A stretch of DNA of 64,000 nucleotides from Streptomyces sp. TLI_235 (GTDB taxonomy: Bacteria; Actinomycetota; Actinomycetes; Streptomycetales; Streptomycetaceae), in contig NSGV01000001.1 of the NCBI GenBank assembly GCA_002300355.1, positions 4,154,001-4,218,000 on the forward strand. Reading direction: 5' to 3'. The notes beneath the pieces are model-generated. The model worked only from the letters and a program-made list of their open reading frames with translations. It did no database searches and had not been told where the DNA came from. Position numbers and translations under genes: made by a program. Every line of letters starts with the position of its first letter. Position 1 is the first letter of the stretch. This document shows, piece after piece, positions 1 to 9,034 of this stretch.

Positions 1-501
1 GTGGAGGAGCTGGAGAGCGTCGGCCTGCAGCCCTTCGAGGTCGACCTGCGCGAGTACTTCGGCCGCCCCGAGGCGCTGGCCGAGGTGCTCTCCGGCGTGG
101 ACCTGGTCTACGTCCGCGGCGGCAGCGCCTTCGTGCTGCGCCGGGCCTTCGTGAGCAGCGGCGCCGACGACGTGATCCGCCGCCTGCTGGCCGAGGACGC
201 CTTCGTCTACGCCGGCTACAGCGCGGGCCCCTGCATGCTGGGGCCGACCCTGCGCGGCATCGACGGCGAGATCGACAACCCCGACCTCGTCCCCGACGGC
301 TACCAGGACACCGTGATGGACTGGGACTGCCTCGGCGTGCTGCCCTACGTGATCGCGCCGCACTACAAGTCCGACCACCCGGAATCCGCGGAGATCGACC
401 GCTCGATCGGCTACTTCACCGATCACCACATTCCTTTCATCGCCATTCGCGACGGACAGGCCATCGTCGTCGACGGCGAGTCCAGGACCGTCGTGGGCTG
501 A
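1..501 (+). CDS. Peptidase S51 (dipeptidase E-like) family protein, 5' end cut by window edge
   Basis: This is the C-terminal 166 residues of a peptidase-E-like serine hydrolase. The segment around residue 75 (YAGYSAGPCMLGP) matches the S51 nucleophile elbow GxSAG, with Ser as the nucleophile. It is preceded by the typical VYVRGGSAFVLRR strand-helix and followed by VIAPHYKSDHPE, which resembles the His-containing region of the family. Full-length members are about 210-230 residues, so roughly 50-60 N-terminal residues should lie left of the window. The GTG at position 1 is therefore probably not the true start. The gene sits 92 bp before a GNAT/radical SAM/glycosyltransferase operon on the same strand and could process or resist a peptide product, but that link is inference. 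Family assignment is fairly secure; substrate is unknown. Confidence 0.75.
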   Translation: MEELESVGLQPFEVDLREYFGRPEALAEVLSGVDLVYVRGGSAFVLRRAFVSSGADDVIRRLLAEDAFVYAGYSAGPCMLGPTLRGIDGEIDNPDLVPDGYQDTVMDWDCLGVLPYVIAPHYKSDHPESAEIDRSIGYFTDHHIPFIAIRDGQAIVVDGESRTVVG

Positions 502-593
502 AATCACCCAAAAGCCGTGCACCGGATTTCCGGCCCCTTTCCGGGAGATGCGCGCGGCAGCACTTCTCCCTGTTCTCCGGACCGGAGGGAAAT

Positions 594-1112
594 ATGACCG
601 CTGTCTGGGAACGCGCAGGTGATGCGGCCGAGGTCCACGCGCTGCTGCGAGCGTGCGACGCCCACCAGGCGGAGCGGTCGGGCACGGCTGCGCCCGACCG
701 CAGCCTGGCGACGACCGAGGCCCTGGTGCGCCTGGGCGCCGTTCACCTGCTGCGCAGCGACGGCCGGGCCGTCGCCATGTTCACCCTGACCACCGCGCCG
801 CGTCCCGAGCCGGCGACGGACGACTACCCGCCCGCGAGCAGCCCGGTGTACCTCAGCCGGCTCGCCGTGGCACCCGACCTGCTGGCCGACGGCACCCTGA
901 TGGGGGTGCGCTGCGTCCGCAAGGCCGTGCAGCTCGCCGGCGGGACGGGCGCGGACGCGCTGCGCGCGGAGGCGAATCCGGACCTTGTGAACACCCGCGC
1001 CATGCTGGCCGACCTCGGGTTCGAGCAGCACGGCCCCGTACACGCGGACGAGACGGGCCGACGGTACGTCCGTCTCCAGCGGACTCTTCGACCGGGGGAG
1101 AAACCTCGATGA
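594..1112 (+). CDS. GNAT-family N-acetyltransferase
   Basis: The 172-residue product has the GNAT layout. A central beta strand VYLSRLAVAPDLL leads into a GxL/M-rich acyl-CoA-binding loop and helix (residues about 95-125), then ANPDLVNTRAMLADLGFEQ, the usual C-terminal N...A..ml..lGF signature. It should transfer an acyl group from acyl-CoA to an amine, but the acceptor cannot be read from sequence. The ATG at 594 has a strong ribosome binding site (GGAGGG at 584-589). Its stop overlaps the radical SAM start by ATGA, so the genes are translationally coupled. In this context it may acylate a biosynthetic intermediate or give self-protection (inference). Confidence 0.75.
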   Translation: MTAVWERAGDAAEVHALLRACDAHQAERSGTAAPDRSLATTEALVRLGAVHLLRSDGRAVAMFTLTTAPRPEPATDDYPPASSPVYLSRLAVAPDLLADGTLMGVRCVRKAVQLAGGTGADALRAEANPDLVNTRAMLADLGFEQHGPVHADETGRRYVRLQRTLRPGEKPR

Positions 1113-2314
1113 CCACATACACCGTCCCCGCCGTGGTGGCCGAACTGCTCTCCGGCGACACGCCGGTGGTGCTCTTCGGCGCCGGCGACCTGGGCGTCAT
1201 GGCGCACTACGCGCTCACCCGGCTCGGCGTGCGGGTGACCTGCTTCTCCGACGGCCGCGCCGTCAAGCACGGGACCACCGTCCGCGGCCTGGAGGTCCGG
1301 GCGCCCGAGCAGCTGGCCGAACTCCCCGGCGACACCCATGTGTTCCTCTGCGGGAACTACCTGGAGTCGATGACCGACCGGCTCCGCGGGATGGGCTTCA
1401 CCCGCATCCACACCTGCGTGGACCTGCTCGACGGCTTCGACTTCACCGGCTCGGACACCGGGATGGAGCCGGTCTTCATCGAACGGAAGATCGCGCTGCA
1501 CAAGCGCGAGTGTCTCAAGGCCGAGGAGCGCGCCTCCGAGGCCCTGGTGCTGAAGTACCTCGACGTCGTGGTGACCGAGGCCTGCTCGATGAAGTGCCAG
1601 GACTGCTCCAACCTGATGCAGTACTACACCAAGCCGAAGCACAGCGACCTCGACCTGCTGGAGAGCGCGGTCGACCGGATCATGGACAGCATCGACGGGA
1701 TCTACGAGTTCCGGGTGCTCGGCGGCGAACCCTTCGTCAACCCCCGCGTGCACCGGGTGATCGACAAGCTCACCGGGTACGAGGGCGTCGAGAAGGTCGT
1801 GGTGTACACCAACGCCACGATCGTCCCGCGCGGCGAGAACCTCGAGTGCCTGAAGAACGACAAGGTCGTCGTCGACATCACCAACTACGGCACCCACTCG
1901 CGGAAGCACGACGAACTCATCGAGGTGCTCGACGCGCACGGCATCGCCAACCTCAGCAAGATCCCGGTGTGGACCGACTCGGGGCGGATCAAGTTCGTCG
2001 AGCGCAGCGCCGAGGAGCTCGACGACATGTTCCAGAACTGCTGCGTCAACGACGTCCTGACCCTGCTGAACGGCAAGCTGTACCGCTGCCCGTTCTCCGC
2101 CAACGGCACCAACCTCGGTGCCGTCCCTGAGACGTCGGCCGACGTCGTCGATCTGACCGGCGACCGCGCCGGCGCCGAACTGCGGGCCGACATCCGTCGC
2201 CTCTACGGGCGGTCGACGCACCTCACCGCCTGCTCCTTCTGCAACGGCCGCGACTACCGGACCCCGCGGATCGAGCCGGCGATCCAGACCCGCAGGCCGC
2301 TCCCGCTGGTATGA
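1109..2314 (+). CDS. Radical SAM protein with N-terminal Rossmann-like domain
   Basis: The 401-residue protein has two parts. Residues about 15-110 form a Rossmann-like fold starting VVLFGAGDLGVMAHY, resembling the sensor or nucleotide-binding domains often fused to sugar-modifying enzymes. From about residue 150 a radical SAM core begins, with the cluster motif CSMKCQDC (C159, C163, C166; CxxxCxxC) and a GGEPF segment typical of the SAM-binding strand. Extra cysteines near the C terminus (QNCC, YRCP, ACSFC) suggest auxiliary Fe-S ligation of SPASM/twitch type. It overlaps the upstream GNAT and the downstream glycosyltransferase by ATGA on both sides, so the three are one operon. The substrate could be a peptide or a sugar/nucleoside. 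The ORF is open further upstream, but the coupled ATG at 1109 is the natural start. Confidence 0.85.
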   Translation: MTTYTVPAVVAELLSGDTPVVLFGAGDLGVMAHYALTRLGVRVTCFSDGRAVKHGTTVRGLEVRAPEQLAELPGDTHVFLCGNYLESMTDRLRGMGFTRIHTCVDLLDGFDFTGSDTGMEPVFIERKIALHKRECLKAEERASEALVLKYLDVVVTEACSMKCQDCSNLMQYYTKPKHSDLDLLESAVDRIMDSIDGIYEFRVLGGEPFVNPRVHRVIDKLTGYEGVEKVVVYTNATIVPRGENLECLKNDKVVVDITNYGTHSRKHDELIEVLDAHGIANLSKIPVWTDSGRIKFVERSAEELDDMFQNCCVNDVLTLLNGKLYRCPFSANGTNLGAVPETSADVVDLTGDRAGAELRADIRRLYGRSTHLTACSFCNGRDYRTPRIEPAIQTRRPLPLV

Positions 2315-3648
2315 GGATCGCCGTCTTCCCGATCGACGCGATCGGGCACGTCAACCCGCTGCTCGCCGTCGTCACCGCGCTCGCCGCCCACGACGGGGTC
2401 ACCGAGGTGCGCAGCTTCGGCTCGCCCGTACTGGCCCCGTCGTTCACGGAGGCCGGGGCGCGGCACGTCCCGATCGAGCTCGGCGCCGACCCCCGGCCGG
2501 CGCCGCCCTCGCTCTCCGACCTGGCGTACAAGAGCTTCGTCCGGCCGACCTCCGTGATCGCCGAACACCTCGACCGGGCGAAGGAGTTCGCACCGCACGC
2601 GGTGCTGTACGACGTCTTCTCGGTGCACGGCGCGCTCGCGGCCCGTGCACTCGGCGTCCCCTCGGCGTCGCTGGTCACCTTCCCCGGCTACGGGGCGCTG
2701 GGCGAGGACTTCGTCGCCCACCACGGCGCCCCGCACCCCGAACTGGACGCGGCCAACGAGCACTACCGGCGGCTCACCGGCGCGGACCTGCTCGGCGAGG
2801 GACACCTCCCCGTGCTCTTCCCCTCGGACGACCTCTCGATCGTCACGGCGGTCGAGTCGCTCGCCCGCGAGCCCGACAGCACCACCCCGAACCTGCTGGC
2901 CCTGCTGGCGCGCTCCACCGGGGTCAGCGAGTACGTCGGCCCGTCCGTCGGCCGGGCCCGGTTCCGGCCGCCGCCGGCGGTACTCCCGCGGCAGCGCCGC
3001 ACCCCGCGGTTCGACCCGGACTTCCCCTACGGGCGGCTGACGAGGGCCAGGAAGGACGGCCGGAGCATCGTGCTGTTCTCCCTCGGCACCGTGCTCACCG
3101 ACTTCCGGTTCCACTCTCCGGTCGGCGGCGCCGCCACCGGCCGGGACTTCCTGCTGCGGATGCTCGGCCACCTGGTCACCGTCTTCGCCGACCGGCCGGA
3201 CGTGCTCGTGGTGGCGGCGACCGGCTCGGTCCTGGCCGAGGCGGACGAGCCCGACTGGCCGGACAACTTCGTGGTCCGGGCCTTCCTGCCGCAGCTGGAA
3301 CTCCTCGAGTCCCACGCGGACGTCTTCATCACCCACCACGGGATGAACTCCACCACCGAGAGCATCCTCGCGGGCGTTCCGATGGTGTCGCTGCCCGGCG
3401 CCGGCGACCAGATCACCAACGCGGAGATCGCCACCGCGAACGGGGCCGCCGTCGCGTACTGGGACCTCCGCGACCCGTTCGCCACCGTCACGGCCGAGAC
3501 GCTCGGGCGGGCCGTCGACGAGGCCCTGCACGACCCCGCACACCGGGCGGTCTGCAGCCGGCTGGCCGAGACCATGGCGGCCGCGGGCGGCCCCGCCCGG
3601 GCCGCCGGGCTCGTGGTCGCGCTCGGCGCACGGACGGCCGGCCGCTGA
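2311..3648 (+). CDS. GT1-family glycosyltransferase (MGT/OleD-like)
   Basis: The 445-residue protein begins MRIAVFPIDAIGHVNPLLAV, the usual N-terminal strand and GHxxP loop of GT-B macrolide-type UDP-glycosyltransferases. It carries the C-terminal donor-binding segment HHGMNSTTESILAGVPMVSLPGAGDQITNAE, close to the HxG...E...GvPmv..P...DQ..NA family motif. It should move a sugar from a nucleotide donor to a small-molecule acceptor in the cytoplasm. Translation is coupled to the radical SAM gene (ATGA at 2311). It is the last gene before a strong convergent hairpin. It is likely to be a tailoring or self-protection enzyme of the cluster (inference). Confidence 0.85.
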   Translation: MRIAVFPIDAIGHVNPLLAVVTALAAHDGVTEVRSFGSPVLAPSFTEAGARHVPIELGADPRPAPPSLSDLAYKSFVRPTSVIAEHLDRAKEFAPHAVLYDVFSVHGALAARALGVPSASLVTFPGYGALGEDFVAHHGAPHPELDAANEHYRRLTGADLLGEGHLPVLFPSDDLSIVTAVESLAREPDSTTPNLLALLARSTGVSEYVGPSVGRARFRPPPAVLPRQRRTPRFDPDFPYGRLTRARKDGRSIVLFSLGTVLTDFRFHSPVGGAATGRDFLLRMLGHLVTVFADRPDVLVVAATGSVLAEADEPDWPDNFVVRAFLPQLELLESHADVFITHHGMNSTTESILAGVPMVSLPGAGDQITNAEIATANGAAVAYWDLRDPFATVTAETLGRAVDEALHDPAHRAVCSRLAETMAAAGGPARAAGLVVALGARTAGR

Positions 3649-3656
3649 CCGCCGGC

Positions 3657-3690
3657 CGGCGGCGGGCCCGGACACCCGGACCCGCCGCCG
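3657..3690. terminator. Hairpin between convergent operons
   Basis: Arms 3657-3671 and 3676-3690 pair over 14 of 15 positions (one C/A mismatch) around a four-base ACAC loop. It lies between the plus-strand glycosyltransferase stop and the minus-strand condensation gene stop, so it could end both transcripts. No U tract follows, which is usual in this GC range. Confidence 0.6.
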
Positions 3691-3736
3691 ACCGTCCCGC
3701 ACACCGACCGCGCTCGCACACCGAGGAGGCGGCAGG

Positions 3737-5005
3737 TCAGGCCAGCGTCGTCAGGAACTCCGCCAGCCCCTCGACCACCCGGCGCCCGGCGGCCTCCGCG
3801 ACGAGGTCCTCCCGCCAGCGGGCGGCCACCGACCAGGCGCCGTCCGCCGACGGCTCCACCTCCACCAGCAGCCCCGCGCCGGCCCGGGGTGCGGCCACCC
3901 GCACCGGCCGGTAGCCGATCCCGTCCCCGCCGAACCGCCCGCCCGGCGTCGGCAACTGGAACGCCACCATCGCACTCCACAGCTCGTCCTGTGCCCCGCC
4001 GGGTCGCACCGCCCGGACGACCTCGTCGAACGGGGTACGGGCGTGCCGCAGCCCCTGGAACACCGCCCGCCCGGTCGCGCGGACGAACTCCGCCGGCTCC
4101 CGCCCGTCGGCCGCCATCGGCAGCACGATCGGATTGACGAAGCACCCCACCACGGAGTGGAAGGCCCGCTCGAAACGTCCGGACGAGATCGTGGCCAGGT
4201 GCAGCCGGTCCGCACCGAACGCGCGCTCCAGGCCGTGCGCCGTGCCGCAGAGCACCGCCGCCAGCGGGAGGGCCCGGGCCTCCCGGACGGCCGCCAGCAC
4301 CCCCTCGACCGCGGCGGGGTCCAGGACCACCTCGTGGTCCCGGCGCGGCGCCTGCTCCTGCGCGGCGGCCGGCAGCAGCCGCGGGCACTCCCCGCCCAGC
4401 ATGTCCCGCCAGAACGGCAGGTCGCGCTCCTTCCACGCCGCGACGTGCTGCGCCTCCCAGCGGGCGTAGTCGTGGAAGCCCGGCACGGGCGGGAGGTCCG
4501 GCTGCCGGCCCGCGGCCCGGGCCGCGTAGGCCGCGCCCAGGTCGTCCAGCAGCACCTGCTCCGACCGGCCGTCGAAGACGATGTGGTGCAGGCTCAGGCA
4601 GAGCAGCCACCGTTCGTCGTCCAGCCGGCCGAGGCGGGCCCGCAGCGGCGGTTCCTCCTCCAGGTCGAACGGCTGCCGCCACCAGTCGGCGCACAGGGCC
4701 GCGGCGGTCTCCGCCACCGGCCGGGAAGGGTCCGCGACGGGCGTCGCGACCAGCGGGGTGCGCACCGGGTCGAAGGGCAGCACCTCCTGCACGGGGCCCA
4801 GGTCGCCGTCCCAGCGGAACACGCTGCGCAGCCCGGGGTGCCGCCGGACAACGTCGTCGAAGGCCGCGGCGAGCGCGGCCGGGTCGACCGGCCCGGTCAG
4901 CAGGTAGGGCAGCACCACCTGGTTGTCGTCCTGCCCCGGGGCGAGGCCCTCGTCCAGCAGGAACCGCTGCTGGCTGTGCGACAGCGGGACGGGCCCGGTG
5001 CTCAT
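3737..5005 (-). CDS. Free-standing NRPS condensation-domain protein
   Basis: The 422-residue protein is a complete stand-alone condensation domain. LSHSQQRFLL at residues 8-17 is motif C1, and SLHHIVFDGRS near residue 140 is C3 (HHxxxDG) with an intact second His. A GCFVNPIVLP segment corresponds to the C5 region. It should join an amino acid or acyl group held on a carrier protein to an amine acceptor. It overlaps the adenylation gene start by four bases and is the last gene of a six-gene minus-strand operon that also supplies a lone carrier protein and an ATP-grasp ligase. The acceptor may be free or carrier-bound; sequence does not say which. Confidence 0.85.
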   Translation of the reverse strand: MSTGPVPLSHSQQRFLLDEGLAPGQDDNQVVLPYLLTGPVDPAALAAAFDDVVRRHPGLRSVFRWDGDLGPVQEVLPFDPVRTPLVATPVADPSRPVAETAAALCADWWRQPFDLEEEPPLRARLGRLDDERWLLCLSLHHIVFDGRSEQVLLDDLGAAYAARAAGRQPDLPPVPGFHDYARWEAQHVAAWKERDLPFWRDMLGGECPRLLPAAAQEQAPRRDHEVVLDPAAVEGVLAAVREARALPLAAVLCGTAHGLERAFGADRLHLATISSGRFERAFHSVVGCFVNPIVLPMAADGREPAEFVRATGRAVFQGLRHARTPFDEVVRAVRPGGAQDELWSAMVAFQLPTPGGRFGGDGIGYRPVRVAAPRAGAGLLVEVEPSADGAWSVAARWREDLVAEAAGRRVVEGLAEFLTTLA

Positions 5006-6477
5006 CGGCCCTCCAGCGCGGTACGGTCCAGCTTGCCGTTCTGATTGGTCGGCAGCCGGTCCACCCGGCGCCAGGTGACCGGAACCATGTAGTCCGGCAG
5101 CCGGGCCGCGACGTGCCCGCGCAGCTCGGCCGAGGCCGGCCCGTCGGCGTCCGCGGCGTACACCGCCACCAACTGTGCGTCGGCGACCAGGACGGCCGCC
5201 TCGCGGACCGCCGGGTGGCTGCGCACGGCGGCCTCGACCTCGTCCAGCTCCACCCGGTACCCGCGCAGCTTGACCTGCCGGTCGACCCGGCCGAGGTGCA
5301 CCAGCGCCCCGTGCTCCCGGCGGACCCGGTCCCCGGTGCGGTACCAGTCGTCCGGCCGGGGCGCGCCCCGCACCACCACGAACCCGCCGTCCTCACGGAA
5401 GAACCGGCCGGCGTTGGCCGCCGGGTCGACGTACCCGGGGAACCGCTGGACGCCGCGGACACAGAGTTCGCCCTCGTCGGCCGGCCGGCCGTCCGGGCCG
5501 ACCAGCACCGACTCCAGGTGCGGGTAGACGGCGCCGATGGGCACCGTGCCGTTGCCGGTCGGCAGCCAGTCGGCCGGGTCGTCCGGGAGGCGGTGGTTCG
5601 CGCAGACGCCCGCCAGCTCGGTCGGCCCGTAGTTGTTCTCGATCACGCCGTGCGGCGCGGCCGCCTTCCAGGCCGCCGCGGCCTCGAAGGTCAGCTGCTC
5701 GCCGCTGAACATGCTCCAGCGCAGGTCCGGCAGCGACCCGGGTTTCAGCGCCCTGGTACGGCGGGCCAGCGCGATCACCGAGGGGACGGTGTCCAGGTGG
5801 GTGATCGCGTGCTCGGCCAGGAACCGCACCGGGCTCAGCCAGGCCCGGAACCCGGCGACCACCAGCGTGGCGCCGGACGCCCAGGACGCCAGGATCTCGA
5901 ACACCGAGGCGTCGAAGGACAGGTCGGCGGCCTGCGCCACCCGCGCCCCCGGCCCGAGTTCGTACAGGTCGACCACGTGGCCGAGGTAGCCGGCGAGAGC
6001 GGCGTGCGTGACCGGCACGCCCTTCGGCCTGCCGGTCGACCCCGAGGTGTAGATCAGGTACGCCTCGCCCTCCGGCGGCCGGTCGCCGCCGGCCACCGGG
6101 CCGGCGGCGGGCAGGTCCGCAAGCCGGACCTGCCGGACGCCCGCGGCCTCGGCGGGCACCGGCTCGGCCGAGTCCGCCAGCAGCAGGGCGGGGCGGGCCT
6201 CCCGCACGATGTCGGCCACCCGGCTCTCCGGCCAGCGCGGGCTGATCGGCAGCACGGCCCCGCCGCTGCGGAGGATGCCGAGATAGGCCGTGTAGGTGTG
6301 CAGGGACTTGTCGAATCGCAGGCCCACTCGGCCCGGTTGCGGGCCGAGCCGGGCGGCGACCGCCGACGAGCCCTCCCACAGCTCCGCGTAGGAGACGTCC
6401 CGGCCGTCGATCCGCAGGGCCGGCAGGTCGGGGTGGCGGACCACCGCCTCCTCGACCGCGGTGACGATGTCGCGCAT
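5002..6477 (-). CDS. Free-standing NRPS adenylation enzyme
   Basis: The 491-residue amino-acid-activating enzyme starts at MRDIVTAVEEAV; the open frame extends upstream only as a shadow. Visible core motifs are LIYTSGSTGRPKGV (A3), FDASVFE (A4), NNYGPTE (A5), YRTGD (A7), GRVDRQVKLRGYRVEL (A8) and NQNGKLDRTAL with the A10 Lys. The Asp of FDAS, equivalent to GrsA Asp235, is present, which argues for an alpha-amino acid substrate. A by-eye specificity code (D-A-F-D-M-S-N-G-V-K) matches nothing I recognise. It probably loads the lone carrier protein at 9035-9271, since no carrier domain is fused to it. Four-base overlap with the condensation gene indicates coupling. Confidence 0.88.
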   Translation of the reverse strand: MRDIVTAVEEAVVRHPDLPALRIDGRDVSYAELWEGSSAVAARLGPQPGRVGLRFDKSLHTYTAYLGILRSGGAVLPISPRWPESRVADIVREARPALLLADSAEPVPAEAAGVRQVRLADLPAAGPVAGGDRPPEGEAYLIYTSGSTGRPKGVPVTHAALAGYLGHVVDLYELGPGARVAQAADLSFDASVFEILASWASGATLVVAGFRAWLSPVRFLAEHAITHLDTVPSVIALARRTRALKPGSLPDLRWSMFSGEQLTFEAAAAWKAAAPHGVIENNYGPTELAGVCANHRLPDDPADWLPTGNGTVPIGAVYPHLESVLVGPDGRPADEGELCVRGVQRFPGYVDPAANAGRFFREDGGFVVVRGAPRPDDWYRTGDRVRREHGALVHLGRVDRQVKLRGYRVELDEVEAAVRSHPAVREAAVLVADAQLVAVYAADADGPASAELRGHVAARLPDYMVPVTWRRVDRLPTNQNGKLDRTALEGR

Positions 6478-6497
6478 CGGTTCTCCGGTCCTTCCTC

Positions 6498-7721
6498 TCA
6501 GCTCACCAGGGCTTCGGTGCGGGCCTGCAGCCGGCGCACGCTCGGATAGCCGAGGCTGACCACCCGGGGCACCGCGACCAGCAGGGCCAGCACGCCCAGG
6601 CTCGCCGCCACCCCGACGGAGGCCGCGACCGCGCCCAGGGCGTAGCCGACCGGCCGCAGCGCGGACGAGCTCAGCCAGTCGTAGGACGACACCTTCGACA
6701 GCGCGTCGTCCGGGACGTGCTGCTGCATGGTGGTGAGCCACAGCGAGTCCGCCGCCGTCATGCCCGCGCCGGCCAGCGCCAGCGCCGCGGCCTGGACGGC
6801 GGCCGGTGCACCGGCGGCGACCAGCAGCAGTGCGGGCACCAGCAGCAGTTCGGCCAGGCGCGCGGCCAGCATGGGGCGCGCGGGCTGGAAGCGGAGCAGC
6901 ACCAGGTCGCCGAGGACGTCGCCGGCGCCCAGCGCGGCGACGACCACCGCCCAGCTCAGCGCCCCGGACTTCTCCTGCAGGGCCAGGATCGGACCGACCA
7001 CCATGAAGACGGCGACCGCGACATGGGTGGCCATGAAACCGGTGAGGCTGGTCCAGATCCACGGGGTGCCGCGCACCAGGCGGAAGCCCCTGGCCAGTTC
7101 ACCGAAGGTCGAGCCGTCCGAGCGCCGGGCGGTCTGCGGGAGTCGGATCCTGGTCGCGCAGAACGCGCCGACCAGGAAGGAGGCGCCGTCCAGGGCGAGC
7201 GCCCAGCCTGCGCCGACGGTCGAGATCAGCAGCCCGGCGACGAGCGGCCCGACCACCCCGGACACACTGCGGGTGAACGACAGCAGGCTGTTGGCCTGCT
7301 GCATCCGTTCGGCGGGCACGGTGAATCTGGTCAGCCCGGAGGAGGCCGGCAGGTGGAAGGCCTGGGCGGTGCCGAAGAGCACCTGCAGGACGATCAGCAG
7401 CACCAGGTTCACCCGGTCGAGCAGCACCATCGCCGCGACGCCGAACTGCACCGCGGCCCGCACCGTGTCCATGGCGGCCATCACGTGGTGGCGCGGCAGG
7501 CGGTCCGCCCACACGCCGCCGAGCAGCACGAAGACCACCAGCGGCACGGTGCTCGCGCCGAGCGCGATACCGGCGGTGGCGCCCGAGCCGGTCGCCTGGA
7601 GCAGTCCGACGGTCAGCGCGACCAGGCTCACCATGTTCCCCAGGACGGAGATGGAGAAGCCGGCGTACTGGTAGCGGAACTGACGGTGCGTGAACGGCTG
7701 GAAGGCCTGGGCCAGTTTCAT
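6498..7721 (-). CDS. MFS transporter (EntS-like, MFS_3 type)
   Basis: The 407-residue membrane protein has about 12 hydrophobic segments. An opening FTHRQFRYQYAGFSISVLGNMVSLVALTVGLL segment and a GGVWADRLPRHHVM loop 2 are typical of the enterobactin-exporter (EntS)/MFS_3 group. It sits inside the NRPS-like operon, 20 bp before the adenylation gene and 36 bp after the ATP-grasp gene, so it is the obvious exporter of the operon product (inference from context). Hydrophobic pattern and length are normal, with no sign of truncation. Confidence 0.83.
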   Translation of the reverse strand: MKLAQAFQPFTHRQFRYQYAGFSISVLGNMVSLVALTVGLLQATGSGATAGIALGASTVPLVVFVLLGGVWADRLPRHHVMAAMDTVRAAVQFGVAAMVLLDRVNLVLLIVLQVLFGTAQAFHLPASSGLTRFTVPAERMQQANSLLSFTRSVSGVVGPLVAGLLISTVGAGWALALDGASFLVGAFCATRIRLPQTARRSDGSTFGELARGFRLVRGTPWIWTSLTGFMATHVAVAVFMVVGPILALQEKSGALSWAVVVAALGAGDVLGDLVLLRFQPARPMLAARLAELLLVPALLLVAAGAPAAVQAAALALAGAGMTAADSLWLTTMQQHVPDDALSKVSSYDWLSSSALRPVGYALGAVAASVGVAASLGVLALLVAVPRVVSLGYPSVRRLQARTEALVS

Positions 7722-7757
7722 GGTTCCTCGGGACGTTCGAACGGGGGTGGGACCGGA

Positions 7758-9020
7758 CTACCGGCCTGCGGGGGCGAAGCCGGCCGCGAGGGCGCGCAGC
7801 ACCTCGCCCACGGCGGTGTCGAGCGACGGCCGGTCCTCGCCGCGCACCGTCACGTTGGCCATCCGGTACTGGGTGGCCGACTTGGGGTCGCCGGGCCGGG
7901 CCAGCTCGTCCACGGCGCGGACCCCGGGCAGGGCCCGCAGGTCGCGTGCGCGCAGGCCGGTGCGCACGTCGCCGTCCCGGTCCGCGAAGGTCGGGAACAG
8001 GCCGGCGGCCGCGCCGCGCATCGCCGAGAGGTCGGCCTCCGGCGGCTCGCCGAGCGCGACCTGCAGGGCGACGCGGACCGGATCGGGGCCATCCACGAGC
8101 CGGAAGAGCCGGGCGGTGTGCCCCGCCAGCCGGCCGTTCACCTCGATGAGCTCGAAGCCGTCCGGGGTCAGCTGCAGCTCGGTGTGGGTCACCCGGGGGC
8201 CGACGTCCAAGGCGTCGAGGATCCGGCCGGTGTACTCCGCGGCCTCGCGGCGGAGCCGGTCCGGGAGCCGGGACGGCAGGAGGTCGCCCTGCACGTTGAC
8301 GGCGTCGGCACCGTCCCGGCCGGCACCGCGCGCGACCGCGACCGGCAGCTTGTCCAGGACGCCCAGGTGGAGGCGGTTCCTGCCGAAGGTCACCGTCTCC
8401 ACCGAGACGAGACTGCCCAGCCAGCCCACGCCGGACGGGTGCGGCGCCGGCTCGATCCGGGTCTCCAGCATCAGGTCCGACCAGTCGGTGCGGACGCCGA
8501 GCTGCCGGCGCAGGTCCTCCTCGCCGTCGAGGAAGGCGATGCCCCGCCCTCCGGCGGCGCGGCGCGGCTTCAGCACGCAGGGGCCGCCGAGCGCGGCGAA
8601 CTCCCGTGCCAGGTCGGCCGGGCCGTCGACGGCCGCGGCCCGCACCGCGGTCAGGCCGGCCCGGTGCAGCAGCCGGCGCTGGACCAGTTTGTCCCAGGGC
8701 CGCTCCACCGTGGAGGCGGCGCCGGGGTGCAGCAGGCCGTGCAGCAGGTCCGCCGTGTCCAGCAGGTCGTCGTGGAAGGTGGTGGCGCCGCGCAGGCCCA
8801 ACGGGGCGAGGAACGCGGCGTGCCCGTCCTCGGGCACCGTGCGGCACTCGAAGAAGCGGCGGGCGACCGCCATGAAGTCCTCCAGCGCGGCCGTCCGCGG
8901 GTCCACCAGCAGGACCACCTCGCAGAGCCCCCGGGCCGCGACGTAGATCTCGCGGAGGTTGGCCGCGCCGTCAGGCGCATGACAGACCCCGATGCGGGGG
9001 AGGGCGACGGATTCGGACAT
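7758..9020 (-). CDS. ATP-grasp carboxylate-amine ligase
   Basis: The 420-residue protein has an ATP-grasp fold. The central lid/glycine-rich region (PCVLKPRRAAGGRGIAFL, around residue 150) and the metal-binding end ELQLTPDGFELIEVNGRLAGH, with the E...N of the Mg site, are intact. The C-terminal part resembles carnosine-synthase/L-amino-acid-ligase-like proteins (DUF-type ATP-grasp, BacD-like). It should make an amide from a carboxylate via an acyl phosphate, giving the operon a second, carrier-independent bond-forming step. It starts at ATG 9020, 14 bp after the carrier gene. Substrate is unknown. Confidence 0.82.
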   Translation of the reverse strand: MSESVALPRIGVCHAPDGAANLREIYVAARGLCEVVLLVDPRTAALEDFMAVARRFFECRTVPEDGHAAFLAPLGLRGATTFHDDLLDTADLLHGLLHPGAASTVERPWDKLVQRRLLHRAGLTAVRAAAVDGPADLAREFAALGGPCVLKPRRAAGGRGIAFLDGEEDLRRQLGVRTDWSDLMLETRIEPAPHPSGVGWLGSLVSVETVTFGRNRLHLGVLDKLPVAVARGAGRDGADAVNVQGDLLPSRLPDRLRREAAEYTGRILDALDVGPRVTHTELQLTPDGFELIEVNGRLAGHTARLFRLVDGPDPVRVALQVALGEPPEADLSAMRGAAAGLFPTFADRDGDVRTGLRARDLRALPGVRAVDELARPGDPKSATQYRMANVTVRGEDRPSLDTAVGEVLRALAAGFAPAGR

Positions 9021-9034
9021 GGGTCGGCCGCCCG

